64,000 bases of DNA. It comes from Chryseobacterium viscerum (GTDB taxonomy: Bacteria > Bacteroidota > Bacteroidia > Flavobacteriales > Weeksellaceae). Below the pieces are notes generated by a model. The model did no database searches. It was given only the letters and a program-made list of their open reading frames with translations, and had not been told where the DNA came from. Shown in pieces: positions 37,049 to 46,070 of the stretch (the stretch's first letter is position 1; each line of letters opens with the position of its first letter). Made by a program: the position numbers and the translations under genes. The stretch is taken from assembly GCF_025949665.1 (NCBI RefSeq), contig NZ_JAPDFT010000002.1:1-64000 (forward strand), in the 5' to 3' direction.

Positions 37049-37449
37049 GATTTAGCAATAAGGGAATAGGGAAACGGATATGGGAAACTATAAAGAATTA
37101 ATTGTCTGGCAAAAATCTGTAGATCTCGTTACAGAAATCTATAAGGCATCTGCCGTTTTTCCAAAAGAAGAACTGTATGGACTTACAAGTCAGATCCGCA
37201 GATCCGCAATTTCAATTCCATCTAATATCGCAGAAGGTCATTCCAGAAGATCTACTAATGACTATCTTCAGTTTTTGAAAATTGCAAGAGGCAGCAGTGT
37301 CGAATTGGAAACCCAATTGATTATTTCAAAAAATTTAAATTATTTGAATCCTGAAAATTTTCAAATTTTAATCGAAAAAACATCCGAAATATCAAAAATG
37401 CTGAATGCAGTAATTACAAAACTTCTAACTCCCTAAGTCCTAATTCCTG
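37039..37449. repeat. Inverted-repeat arms around four-helix-bundle gene (element B)
   Basis: CAGGGATTAGGATTTAG (37039-37055) and CTAAGTCCTAATTCCTG (37433-37449) are inverted copies over 17 nt with two mismatches. They enclose the gene at 37080-37436. The recJ stop codon lies in the left arm and the four-helix-bundle stop (37434-37436) in the right arm. The element is 411 bp. The left arm also occurs as a 16-nt exact word at 21574-21589. Confidence 0.75.
37080..37436 (+). CDS. Four-helix-bundle protein, 23S-IVP/Avd type (element B)
   Basis: A 118-residue protein of the same family as those at 12561 and 55202. Core: FPKEELYGLTSQIRRSAISI (27-46) followed by PSNIAEGHSRRS, and a K/L-rich last helix. 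Often misnamed 'S23 ribosomal protein'. Lies between recJ (32 nt upstream) and nadD (33 nt downstream) in the same direction, inside a palindromic frame. Family proteins form pentameric helix bundles and bind nucleic acid in Avd; any such activity here is inference. Confidence 0.88.
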   Translation: MGNYKELIVWQKSVDLVTEIYKASAVFPKEELYGLTSQIRRSAISIPSNIAEGHSRRSTNDYLQFLKIARGSSVELETQLIISKNLNYLNPENFQILIEKTSEISKMLNAVITKLLTP

Positions 37450-37469
37450 CAATATAACTCCTTATAACA

Positions 37470-38054
37470 ATGAAAAAAATCGGTTTATTTTTCGGTTCAT
37501 TCAATCCTATTCATATTGGACACCTTATTCTGGCGAATTATATTCTGGAAAATTCTGATATGGATGAGCTTTGGTTTGTAGTGAGCCCACAAAATCCGTT
37601 TAAAGACAAAAAATCTTTACTGAATGACCATAACAGATTAGATATGGTACAGCTGGCAGTAAAGAATTACCCGAATATGAGAGCTTCCAATGTGGAATTC
37701 TCTCTTCCAAAACCAAGTTACACAATTGATACTCTTACCTATCTTCATGAAAAATACCCGGATTATTCTTTCAGTCTGATTATGGGGGAAGATAATCTGA
37801 AGAGCCTTCACAAGTGGAAAAATTTTGATGTTTTGATCAAAAATCATCATATCATTGTTTACCCAAGAGTATTTGAAGGAGAAAAGGCTGATTCTGACTA
37901 TTTACAGCATGAAAATATTTCTCTGATCAAGGCACCGGTTATAGAACTTTCTGCCACTGAAATCCGTACTATGATCAAAAACGGTAAAAATGTAAGACCT
38001 ATGTTACCTCCTGAGGTTTTTGAATATTTGGATGGTAGTAATTTTTATCAATAA
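37470..38054 (+). CDS. nadD: Nicotinate-nucleotide adenylyltransferase
   Basis: Adenylates nicotinate mononucleotide in NAD synthesis. The 194-residue protein begins KKIGLFFGSFNPIHIGHLIL, with the GSFNPxHxGH nucleotidyl-transferase motif (about 9-18), and has the C-terminal ISxTxIR-type motif LSATEIRTMIKNGK (about 157-170) and the middle FSLIMGEDNLKSLHKWKN block. It follows the four-helix-bundle gene and is translationally close to the next gene (3-nt gap). Confidence 0.95.
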   Translation: MKKIGLFFGSFNPIHIGHLILANYILENSDMDELWFVVSPQNPFKDKKSLLNDHNRLDMVQLAVKNYPNMRASNVEFSLPKPSYTIDTLTYLHEKYPDYSFSLIMGEDNLKSLHKWKNFDVLIKNHHIIVYPRVFEGEKADSDYLQHENISLIKAPVIELSATEIRTMIKNGKNVRPMLPPEVFEYLDGSNFYQ

Positions 38055-38057
38055 GCA

Positions 38058-38861
38058 ATGAAATTATATTTATTCTTATTCTCTATTTTTTTGCAAGGCT
38101 TTCTATATGCTCAGGAATTAACAACTTTAAAAAGTGACTCTCTTAAAGAATTACAGAAAATTGCTTTGGCCGAAAGGATAATCTATAATAAAAAGCGCTG
38201 CAGCGAAGATTCAATCAGAGCTGTAAAAGCTTCGGAAATTCAAAATAAATATTTTATCAATATTGCTGCTCCCGCTGGTGATAAGTTTTTGCCAGGAGAA
38301 GAACTCAGAATGATTTTAAAAAAGCATAATATCATTTGGGGCGGAGAATGGATAGGCAGTGATATGGGCGGTTATTCAGGTGAGTGTTATTATTCTGTAA
38401 TGACTGAATTGACTGAAAAAAAGTTTGGTAAAGATTTTATTGACGGTCTCGTTAAAGAATCTGTAGCTATGTATGTAAAAAAACACCCTGATAAAATCTT
38501 TGATAACGATGAGCATTGTGAATGGACTTATAAAGGTAAATATCTCAGTTATACAGATGATAATGATCAGTTAAATAAAGATTTCTTCCATAATTTTATT
38601 TATCCGGAAGGTTATGAAAATTACAATCCTTCTTTTCAAAAATACCGTTCAAGTACCTTGGTTACGCTCATATTAGATCAAAAAGGAAAGGTTTTGAAAC
38701 ACCAATTCAGTCATCGTATTTATAATGATCACAATTTGAAATATATTCCTTATTTTGAAAAAGAAATCAAAAAGTTTATAAAATACACTAAATTTGAGCC
38801 TGTAAAATACAGTGGATATCCCGTAAAAAGTGAAACATCCTTTCTTATCTACTATAAATAA
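38058..38861 (+). CDS. Exported hypothetical protein
   Basis: A 267-residue protein with a signal peptide (KLYLFLFSIFLQGFLYAQ). I do not recognise a domain. The C-terminal region (TLVTLILDQKGKVLKHQFSH ... FIKYTKFEPVKYSGYPVKSE) has the spacing of a TonB C-terminal-like fold (energy-transducer type: '..D..G.v....v......l......l....F.P....G.pV.....i'), but no N-terminal membrane anchor or proline-rich linker. A TonB-like periplasmic protein is possible. It lies 3 nt after nadD and 6 nt before a small membrane-protein gene. Confidence 0.6.
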   Translation: MKLYLFLFSIFLQGFLYAQELTTLKSDSLKELQKIALAERIIYNKKRCSEDSIRAVKASEIQNKYFINIAAPAGDKFLPGEELRMILKKHNIIWGGEWIGSDMGGYSGECYYSVMTELTEKKFGKDFIDGLVKESVAMYVKKHPDKIFDNDEHCEWTYKGKYLSYTDDNDQLNKDFFHNFIYPEGYENYNPSFQKYRSSTLVTLILDQKGKVLKHQFSHRIYNDHNLKYIPYFEKEIKKFIKYTKFEPVKYSGYPVKSETSFLIYYK

Positions 38862-38867
38862 CTATTC

Positions 38868-39206
38868 ATGGACTTCATCGAAAAATTTTTCTCAAAATAT
38901 TCTCAGGAAAAAATCATCAAATGGTTTAAACAGATTTGTGTTGCAGAAGCTATTTCATGTCTTTTACTGTACTGTGTTGCGATGATCTGGATCCGATATG
39001 ATGAAAATTTATATTCCATTATCTTCATCAGCGTTATTGGCAGTTTACATGGATTATTTTTTACGCTTTACCTTATACTCTGCCTTCCTGCAAGAAAAAT
39101 TTATCATTGGGATGATGAAGATTTTGTTTTTGCCTTATTATCTGCATTCTTCCCTTTTGCAACGGTTTGGGTAGATAAAAAGCTAGCCAGATTTGACAGA
39201 GAATAA
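38868..39206 (+). CDS. DUF3817-like small membrane protein
   Basis: A 112-residue integral membrane protein with three hydrophobic segments (about 20-40, 50-72 and 84-100). The pattern A-E-A-x-S-x-L-L-L...G-S-L-H-G-L-F-F-T-L-Y...S-A-F-F-P-F-A-T is that of the DUF3817 family. Function unknown. It is the last gene of the recJ-nadD run and is followed by a terminator. Confidence 0.72.
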   Translation: MDFIEKFFSKYSQEKIIKWFKQICVAEAISCLLLYCVAMIWIRYDENLYSIIFISVIGSLHGLFFTLYLILCLPARKIYHWDDEDFVFALLSAFFPFATVWVDKKLARFDRE

Positions 39207-39218
39207 ATCATACAATAA

Positions 39219-39244
39219 AAAAAGGACCTTTTCGGTCCTTTTTA
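39219..39244. terminator. Bidirectional terminator
   Basis: AAAGGACC (39221-39228) and GGTCCTTT (39234-39241) form an 8-bp stem with a TTTTC loop, an A-run to the left and a T-run to the right. It separates the DUF3817-like gene from the convergent lipoprotein gene. Confidence 0.9.
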
Positions 39245-39256
39245 TTTTTACGGTTG

Positions 39257-41038
39257 TTATAAATCCCGTTTTACATGTCCTGTTGCAGTGAAATTATGAT
39301 TTCCTGAATTATCGGTATAAGTCCCATTAACTGTGAAATCAATATAGTCCCCTACAGCTCCAAAAGAAGTTATATTTACAACGAGGTTTCCATTATTTGA
39401 TGTAATAGCACCTCCTGAAAATTCAAACCCATAATTTGAAGTAAAACTTGCAGCAACTCCCTGCATATTATTCTGGATCATAGAAAAAAATGGTCCTGCG
39501 GCACTTATTGAATTTATTCTCAATTGTTTAGGTGGCATATTCGGTGATGTAGACGTAAGCCCTGTCCATTGTGCATTGATCAGTCCTAACACATACACCA
39601 TAGGCTGATTATCAATCTTATAATTTATAAATTCAGTCAAAGAATTACAAGCCATGATATTCCCCAGATTTACATTATTAGAGGTTGCTGTAAAAGTAAT
39701 TTCATTGGTTGTCTGAAAATTAACGGTATCAAATCCTTCATACTTAAACTGTGGATTTGGTGTACATGAATAGGTGTTGAAGACAAAACTTCCGTTACTG
39801 TCTACCGGAACTGACAAATACTGGAAATAGTTTGTACCTGCTGTTGGTTTCAGTATTACATAACCATCACTCACATTGGCATTAGCACATGTCTTCAGAA
39901 TCCCCTGAATGGTATAACTAGTAGTTGTAGAAGGATTTATTGTAATATCAGGAATTGTTGTAATAGCTCCGGCCGGGAATGGCCCAACGTTCGAGGTATA
40001 CAATATATCATTACAAACACCATACACTTTTAAACTAAGAACTTCACCTGCCGGAACAATTCCTGAAACCATTCCTGTATTATCTGTTATTCCGTAAGTT
40101 TCATATGCTTGAGAGCTTCTCTTTAAAGTTACTTTAATATTAGGCAAAACCTGCCCTGCTGAATTTTTTACGGTTACTTTCATAGTTGCCTGTTCAAACT
40201 GTGCATCACAATTCCACCAAGAAAAATGACTTACTGTTCCTACATAGGTATTTCCAATCTTTGTTGCAGAGCCTTCTTCTTTCCACATTCCGGTGTCTTC
40301 ATTATAAGACCATAATGGTATTGTGGCTGGTGAGCTGGAAGTTTGTGAGGCATCCACCGGAACGGTGATTTCTGCAGTATGGTTGTTTGCAATCTGAAGA
40401 TTTTGTCCGGAACTACCTGTTAATTGTACATGCAGCATCCCAAAAGTTTCCATCACTCTGGAATTACCTCCTGAATTGGTTGCCAATAAAGATCCCGGCA
40501 TTAATTCATTTAGGTATTGATTGGATGGTGCTAAATGAAAGACAGCAACACTCACATTTCCTGAATAAGCATTTCCGTTTGCATCTTTGAAACTTCCGTC
40601 AAATTTTACTTTTGTTCCGTTGGGTAATGAAACGGTAGATGTAGAACCAGTGGTAATTGTAGATGTTATTGTTACAGGAATCATCATGATATTCACCCTA
40701 TTGATTCCGTTGGTAGGTACCAAAACCCGCGATGCATTTACATAACCGGATTTTGTAACTTTTATATGGGCAAAATTTTCTTTTACCGAAGCGTTTTTAA
40801 ATGTGAAGAAACCTTTAAGATTGGTTGTAACGGTACTTGTTCCTATTGTAACCGTTGCTCCTGATACCGGAAGCCCGTTTGTATCAAGGACTACACCCTG
40901 AAAGTTCTTTTGCGCAGTATTCCCAAAATTATAATTGGATGGTGGATTTGTTGTGTTGTCAGATATTTCTGATAAATCTTCATTTTTACATGAAAACATC
41001 AATACAAACATCAATAATAAGAGGTAAGATTTTCTCAT
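39257..41038 (-). CDS. Surface lipoprotein with carboxypeptidase-regulatory-like repeats
   Basis: A 593-residue predicted lipoprotein: the N-terminus ends in the lipobox LMFSC (Cys about 17). Next comes a CarboxypepD_reg-like unit (GVVLDTNGLPVSGATVTIGT ... GFFTFKNASV, about 48-100), then a long beta-rich extracellular region with an HFSWWNCD block typical of bacteroidete lipoproteins, a second carboxypeptidase-regulatory-like unit (about 285-345, ITDNTGMVSGIVPAGEVLSL) and Thr/Ser-rich stretches. It probably sits on the cell surface. Function unknown; it has no SusD features. Upstream 320 bp carry no gene and contain the promoter for the TonB receptors. Confidence 0.78.
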   Translation of the reverse strand: MRKSYLLLLMFVLMFSCKNEDLSEISDNTTNPPSNYNFGNTAQKNFQGVVLDTNGLPVSGATVTIGTSTVTTNLKGFFTFKNASVKENFAHIKVTKSGYVNASRVLVPTNGINRVNIMMIPVTITSTITTGSTSTVSLPNGTKVKFDGSFKDANGNAYSGNVSVAVFHLAPSNQYLNELMPGSLLATNSGGNSRVMETFGMLHVQLTGSSGQNLQIANNHTAEITVPVDASQTSSSPATIPLWSYNEDTGMWKEEGSATKIGNTYVGTVSHFSWWNCDAQFEQATMKVTVKNSAGQVLPNIKVTLKRSSQAYETYGITDNTGMVSGIVPAGEVLSLKVYGVCNDILYTSNVGPFPAGAITTIPDITINPSTTTSYTIQGILKTCANANVSDGYVILKPTAGTNYFQYLSVPVDSNGSFVFNTYSCTPNPQFKYEGFDTVNFQTTNEITFTATSNNVNLGNIMACNSLTEFINYKIDNQPMVYVLGLINAQWTGLTSTSPNMPPKQLRINSISAAGPFFSMIQNNMQGVAASFTSNYGFEFSGGAITSNNGNLVVNITSFGAVGDYIDFTVNGTYTDNSGNHNFTATGHVKRDL

Positions 41039-41279
41039 ATGGTATTAATTTTTAGTTTTCACTAAAATAATAATAAAACACAATCATTATTATTTTTTCT
41101 GATTTTCCGTCAATTTTTTTTCAATTTTCCATCAATTTCATTTTGTCATGTAACAAAAGTGAGCTTTAAATTGTCTAATTAAGTAACAAAGTCGTTGAAA
41201 CTTAAAAATTAACATGAAATTTTAATAACTGATAATCAGTTATTTAAATGACAATTAAAAACATTTTAAGTACTTTGCA

Positions 41280-41311
41280 TTGCATGATACTAAATTTATT
41301 ATATATCTTTG
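41280..41311 (+). promoter_or_regulatory. Promoter of the tandem TonB-dependent receptor genes
   Basis: TTG (41280-41282), a 21-nt spacer and a perfect TATCTTTG (41304-41311), 48 nt before the first receptor ATG at 41360. The rest of 41039-41359 is AT-rich, has a GATAATCAGTTA near-palindrome around 41231, and no gene. Confidence 0.55.
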
Positions 41312-41359
41312 TAATGTAAAATAACAAACCATACAAGCTATTAATTAAAAAATAATATC

Positions 41360-43621
41360 ATGAAAACTCAAATTCTTATTGCAGCACTATTTTTCGGTGG
41401 ACTTGTAACTGCCCAGCAGAAAAAAGACAGTTTGAAAGTAAATGCTATTGATGCAGTGAATATCAAGAAGCAGGTTTTCAAAAAACAAGGGGACCGCTTA
41501 GTTTACGATGTAGCTTCTTCATCTATTGCTAAAGGGACCAACACCTTTAATCTTCTAAAACAAACTCCAATGATTTCCAGCATTGATGGAAAGACGCTGA
41601 AGATTTTGGGAAAAAATGATGCGGTGATCTACATCAACAATAAGAAAACAAATATGGATTCTGAGGCATTGATTGAAATGCTGAAGTCTACACCATCAGA
41701 GGATATCCAGAAAATTGAAGTGATTACCGTTCCGGGAAGTGAATTCCAGGTTGAATCCAAAGAAGGGGTGATTAATATTGTCATGAAAAAAAGCAAGAAC
41801 AACGGTTACAACGGAACGTTGAAAATGCAGAATGAGCAGGCTTATTACAATAATCCTAATGCAGGAGCTTCTTTTAACTTCAGACAAGGAAAGTGGTCTG
41901 GTAATTCAAACTTCAGAACAGGAAGCTGGACAGACAGACAAAGATATACGCTCTCAAACGGAGATCCTACTTTCAAAAATGAATCATTTGGGTTTAATGA
42001 TGATCCTAATAAAAATTTCGGCGGAGGTTTTAACGTAGATTATGAGATCAATAAAAAACACAGTCTGGGATTCTCTTACAATATGAGATACAATAAAAGT
42101 TTCAATTCTGTACTGGATATTACCAACTGGCAAAATGGGGTTTTAAATAACAGAACGGTCAATAATGAAGATGCGCAGACCAGAAATCATTCATTCAATT
42201 TAAACTATGAAATGAAAACCGATTCTTTGGGAAGCAGGCTTACCTCAAACGTTTCTTACCTATGGTTCAACAGAGATAAAGTAAGTTTTAATGAGAGTTT
42301 TCCTTTAACTAATGATACGATCAACAAGTATTCAGCGCTTCATCAATCAGTACCTCAGATTATTAACAATTATGCCGCAAACATTGACTATCTGAAAAAA
42401 ACGGCTAAAGGCGCAACATGGTTAATGGGAATCAGCTACAACCATACGAATACAGACAATGATACCCAGCAGGATAAACTGAAAAACGGAGAGTTTATCA
42501 TAGATCCCAACCAAACCAATCACTTCATCTATAAAGAAAATATACTGGGGATTTATCTGAACTATGAACGTAAACTGACTGAAAAAATCTCAGGAAAAAT
42601 AGGAGCCCGATATGAAATGACCAGAAGTACCGGAGATATTGTAGACAAAACAGGATTTGAAAGAAATTACAACAACCTTCTGCCTTATCTGAATTTAAAT
42701 TATGCCATCAATTCTGATCATAATTTGAGCTATACATTTTCCAGCAGAATCAGAAGACCGAGATTCTGGGAGCTGAATCCTTCGAGAACGTATTTTACCC
42801 CAACCAATTATACACAGAACAATCCATTTATACTGGCCTCCAAATATTATAATCAGGAGCTTAATTATATGTACAAAAATGCATTCTATGCCAATCTTAG
42901 TTTCAATATGGTAGAAGATGCTGCAGCATCAGACCTGCTTCCATTACAGGGAACGGTAACGGCTCCTAAAAAAGATTCTCAGGGGAAAATCATAAAGGAT
43001 ATCAAAGGAAATCCAATTATGGAAACCACCAGATTCTTAAGATACATCAGAACCAATTACGGAAAGAACAGAGAAATTGCTTTAACTCTCGGGATGAACA
43101 AATCATGGTTTAAAGACATATGGACTACCAACTATTCTGTGAACTTAGGGTATGTTACTTATACAGGCGGAGTATGGGAAGATCCTACTTCTATGCCGGC
43201 TCCTGGAGAAACGGAAGTTGTAGATCCTTATATCATTGACGTTAAAAACTATAATATGTCTGTAACGATCAATAATATCATCAGACTTTCATCCAAAAAA
43301 GACTGGTTCTTAGGAGTGAATTACTTCTTTGCAAGCCAGACTGCAATGGAAGGAGGAATGATAGGAGCAAGACAAAGCTTCGATTTTAGTCTGAAAAAAA
43401 TTGTAGGAGACTGGACTATCGTAGCAGAAGTAAGCGACCTATTTAACCAAAGCTTTTACAGGGTGAGAGGAGTACAGCCAAATGGAAAATATAATAATAT
43501 AACCAACTTCAACTATCCAAGGCTAATGAGCATCGGAGTTACATACAATTTTGGAAATCAGAAACTGAAAAAAGCAAGGGAAATGAAATCGGCTAATGAT
43601 GCTGTAAAATCAAGAACCTAA
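41360..43621 (+). CDS. TonB-dependent outer membrane receptor (OMP_b-brl_3 type), copy 1
   Basis: A 753-residue outer-membrane beta-barrel. Signal peptide (1-19, ending VTAQ), a plug with KQTPMISSIDGKTLKILGKN (about 67-86) and IEVITVPGSEFQVES, then a long barrel of alternating Y/N-rich strands ending YNFGNQKLKKAREMKSANDA. It belongs to the SusC-unlike barrel family in which no SusD partner is present; indeed none is adjacent. The cargo is unknown. It is followed after 44 nt by a paralogue with the same architecture; a tandem duplication is evident. Confidence 0.9.
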   Translation: MKTQILIAALFFGGLVTAQQKKDSLKVNAIDAVNIKKQVFKKQGDRLVYDVASSSIAKGTNTFNLLKQTPMISSIDGKTLKILGKNDAVIYINNKKTNMDSEALIEMLKSTPSEDIQKIEVITVPGSEFQVESKEGVINIVMKKSKNNGYNGTLKMQNEQAYYNNPNAGASFNFRQGKWSGNSNFRTGSWTDRQRYTLSNGDPTFKNESFGFNDDPNKNFGGGFNVDYEINKKHSLGFSYNMRYNKSFNSVLDITNWQNGVLNNRTVNNEDAQTRNHSFNLNYEMKTDSLGSRLTSNVSYLWFNRDKVSFNESFPLTNDTINKYSALHQSVPQIINNYAANIDYLKKTAKGATWLMGISYNHTNTDNDTQQDKLKNGEFIIDPNQTNHFIYKENILGIYLNYERKLTEKISGKIGARYEMTRSTGDIVDKTGFERNYNNLLPYLNLNYAINSDHNLSYTFSSRIRRPRFWELNPSRTYFTPTNYTQNNPFILASKYYNQELNYMYKNAFYANLSFNMVEDAAASDLLPLQGTVTAPKKDSQGKIIKDIKGNPIMETTRFLRYIRTNYGKNREIALTLGMNKSWFKDIWTTNYSVNLGYVTYTGGVWEDPTSMPAPGETEVVDPYIIDVKNYNMSVTINNIIRLSSKKDWFLGVNYFFASQTAMEGGMIGARQSFDFSLKKIVGDWTIVAEVSDLFNQSFYRVRGVQPNGKYNNITNFNYPRLMSIGVTYNFGNQKLKKAREMKSANDAVKSRT

Positions 43622-43665
43622 TCTATAAAACTTATATCACTAAACCACTCTTAAATAAAACAAAC

Positions 43666-45924
43666 ATGAAACGTATAATTTTGTCAATGGCCATCGTATT
43701 CGGTACTTGTGCATTTGCCCAGGAAAAGAAATCTGATACGGCAAAAACAAAAAATATAGAAGGTATTACCATTACAAAACAGGTCTTCAAAAAACAAAGC
43801 GACCGTTTTGTATATGATGTAGCAGCATCACCTGTGGCTAAAGGAAATACCACTTTTGACCTTCTGAAGCAGACTCCTCTGTTATCTTCAACAGATGATA
43901 AAACATTGAAAATTGCGGGAAAAAATAATGCCCTGATCTATATCAACGGAAGAAAAAGCAATATGGATTCTGAGTCTCTGGCTCAGTTTCTGAAAAATAC
44001 TCCGGCAGAAAACATCCAGAAAATTGAAGTAATTACCGTTCCGGGAAGTGAATTCCAGGTGGAATCTTCGGATGGAATCATCAACATTGTTTTAAAGAAA
44101 AAAATGAGTGATGGTCTTAGCGGAAACATGAGAATGTCTAATACCACCAATAAATACAACGGAAGCCAGGCCAGCTTCTCAGCCAATTACCGAAAAGGTA
44201 AACTGGGTGTGAGCGCTAACCTTAGCGGTGGTGAAAATATAGAGGCACAAACCTACACTTTAAGAAACGGAACTGCCAAGACATCTAACGAATCTACGGG
44301 AGATATTGATGATCCGAACAAAAATATTGGAGGTTATCTGAATATTGATTATCAGCTCAATGATAAAAGTAACTTAGCTTTATCATGGAATACCTGGGCC
44401 AATAAAAGCTATAATTCAACGGTAGGTTTATTTAATACCATAAAAAAAGAAAATGCTGAAAAACCAGAATACACCTGGTCCAAAAACAGAGAGGATGCAA
44501 GATCTTATAACAATTCGGTGAATCTAAATTATGAATTAAAAACAGATTCATTAGGCAGCAAACTGAATGTAAATGCGGCTTACCTTAACTATAGAAGATT
44601 TCAGTTCACGGATAACCAAACCTTCGCTTCGGATATCAACAGAGGTGTAGGTGAAAGAACAAGACAAGTTCTTCAGGACCTTCCACAGATCATTAATAAT
44701 TTCTCCGGAATGGTAGATTATATTCAAAAGTTTAAAAATGATCTGACCATTTCTGTAGGAGGAAATTATAACAAAACCAAAACAGACAACGATTCTAAAA
44801 ACATAACGTATTCTTTTGATCCCGTAGAAGCTCCGGATTCAAGACCCAATCATTTTATCTATGATGAAAACATCTACGGTATGTATGTAACCGTGGAGAA
44901 AAAGATCTCAGATAAAATTTCCGGAAAAGTAGGAGCAAGATATGAGATCACCAACAGTCTTGGAACGTCTGATAATGCTCCTACAGACGAACTTAAAAGG
45001 ATTGAAAGAAATTACAACAATATCCTTCCTTATCTGAGTTTCAACTACGCCATTAATGATAAAAACAATATTTCTTACTCCTTTTCAAGCAGGATGAGAA
45101 GGCCGAGCTTCTGGGAAATCAATCCGGTAAGAAACATTCTTACAGATGATAATTATACTCAAAACAACCCATTTGTAAAGGCTTCATCTACCTATAATCA
45201 GGAGCTTACATACATGTACAAAAATTCATACTTCCTGATTTTAAACCATTCTTACATTCAGGATGCTATTACACAGGTTCCGCTGCAGGGTTATCCGGTA
45301 TCACCTGATGGTAAAGTAGGAGAAAATCCTGTTCTTAGATATATAAGAACCAATTTCGGAAATAAACAGGAAATGTCTGCTATGGTGGGAATTCAGAAAT
45401 CATTCTTTAAACAATACTGGACCACCAACTTTAATATTGGAGTACAGCATAACATCAATAACGGAAGCCTTGATACAGATCCTACAACAGGAGACCGATT
45501 CAGAAATGAGGATGGTAAAGATATAGTATACACAAATAAAACAAATTCTACCAGTCTTTTGATTCAGACCAACAACACGATCCGTCTTGATAAAAAGAAA
45601 ACATGGTTCTTTGGTGTTAATTATTTCTTCGTTGACAAACAGCAAATCGAACTTGGACTACTGAAAGGTTTAATGAGCTTAGACCTCAGCCTTAAGAAAA
45701 TGTGGAACGACTGGACTTTTGCTGTGAATGTGAATGATGTCCTGAATACCAACATCGTTAAAATTGAAGACTTCCAGGAGAACGGAAATTACAATTACAT
45801 CCACCAAAACCGTTACAACAGAAGCTTTACGGTAAGTCTTACCTACAATTTTGGAAACCAGAAAGTGAAAAAGGTACGAGACATCGAAGGCGCATCAGAT
45901 GCTATCAAAAGCAGAACAAGATAA
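43666..45924 (+). CDS. TonB-dependent outer membrane receptor, copy 2
   Basis: A 752-residue paralogue of the upstream receptor. Signal peptide (ending AFAQ), plug with KQTPLLSSTDDKTLKIAGKN and the identical IEVITVPGSEFQVES block, barrel of equal length, and C-terminus YNFGNQKVKKVRDIEGASDA. The two N-terminal plugs and the C-terminal strands are nearly alike, whereas the surface-loop regions differ, suggesting divergence of ligand specificity. Same transcription unit (44-nt gap), ended by the hairpin at 45961. Confidence 0.9.
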   Translation: MKRIILSMAIVFGTCAFAQEKKSDTAKTKNIEGITITKQVFKKQSDRFVYDVAASPVAKGNTTFDLLKQTPLLSSTDDKTLKIAGKNNALIYINGRKSNMDSESLAQFLKNTPAENIQKIEVITVPGSEFQVESSDGIINIVLKKKMSDGLSGNMRMSNTTNKYNGSQASFSANYRKGKLGVSANLSGGENIEAQTYTLRNGTAKTSNESTGDIDDPNKNIGGYLNIDYQLNDKSNLALSWNTWANKSYNSTVGLFNTIKKENAEKPEYTWSKNREDARSYNNSVNLNYELKTDSLGSKLNVNAAYLNYRRFQFTDNQTFASDINRGVGERTRQVLQDLPQIINNFSGMVDYIQKFKNDLTISVGGNYNKTKTDNDSKNITYSFDPVEAPDSRPNHFIYDENIYGMYVTVEKKISDKISGKVGARYEITNSLGTSDNAPTDELKRIERNYNNILPYLSFNYAINDKNNISYSFSSRMRRPSFWEINPVRNILTDDNYTQNNPFVKASSTYNQELTYMYKNSYFLILNHSYIQDAITQVPLQGYPVSPDGKVGENPVLRYIRTNFGNKQEMSAMVGIQKSFFKQYWTTNFNIGVQHNINNGSLDTDPTTGDRFRNEDGKDIVYTNKTNSTSLLIQTNNTIRLDKKKTWFFGVNYFFVDKQQIELGLLKGLMSLDLSLKKMWNDWTFAVNVNDVLNTNIVKIEDFQENGNYNYIHQNRYNRSFTVSLTYNFGNQKVKKVRDIEGASDAIKSRTR

Positions 45925-45960
45925 AAATTATCTTTCTTCATATTCAATTATTCTTACAGT

Positions 45961-45990
45961 ATCCGCTGATTTTTTTCAGCGGATTTTTTT
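45961..45990 (+). terminator. Terminator of the TonB receptor pair
   Basis: ATCCGCTGA (45961-45969) and TCAGCGGAT (45976-45984) form a 9-bp stem with a T loop, followed by seven Ts. Confidence 0.92.
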
Positions 45991-46010
45991 ATATTTAATA
46001 GATAATTCTG

Positions 46011-46050
46011 ACAAAAAATAACACGTTCTGATGATTCAAAACGTGTTATT
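46011..46050 (-). terminator. Terminator of the arginine/polyamine-GH43 run
   Basis: AATAACACGTT (46017-46027) and AACGTGTTATT (46040-46050) form an 11-bp stem. On the minus strand it is followed by TTTTTTGTC, a short T-run. It lies 20 nt after the GH43-like stop. Confidence 0.85.
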
Positions 46051-46070
46051 CATTTATAATTTAATTGTAT

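Noticed and set aside
43621..43666. Frameshift in one long TonB receptor
   Set aside because: Both halves have complete signal peptides, plugs and C-termini; they are two full genes.
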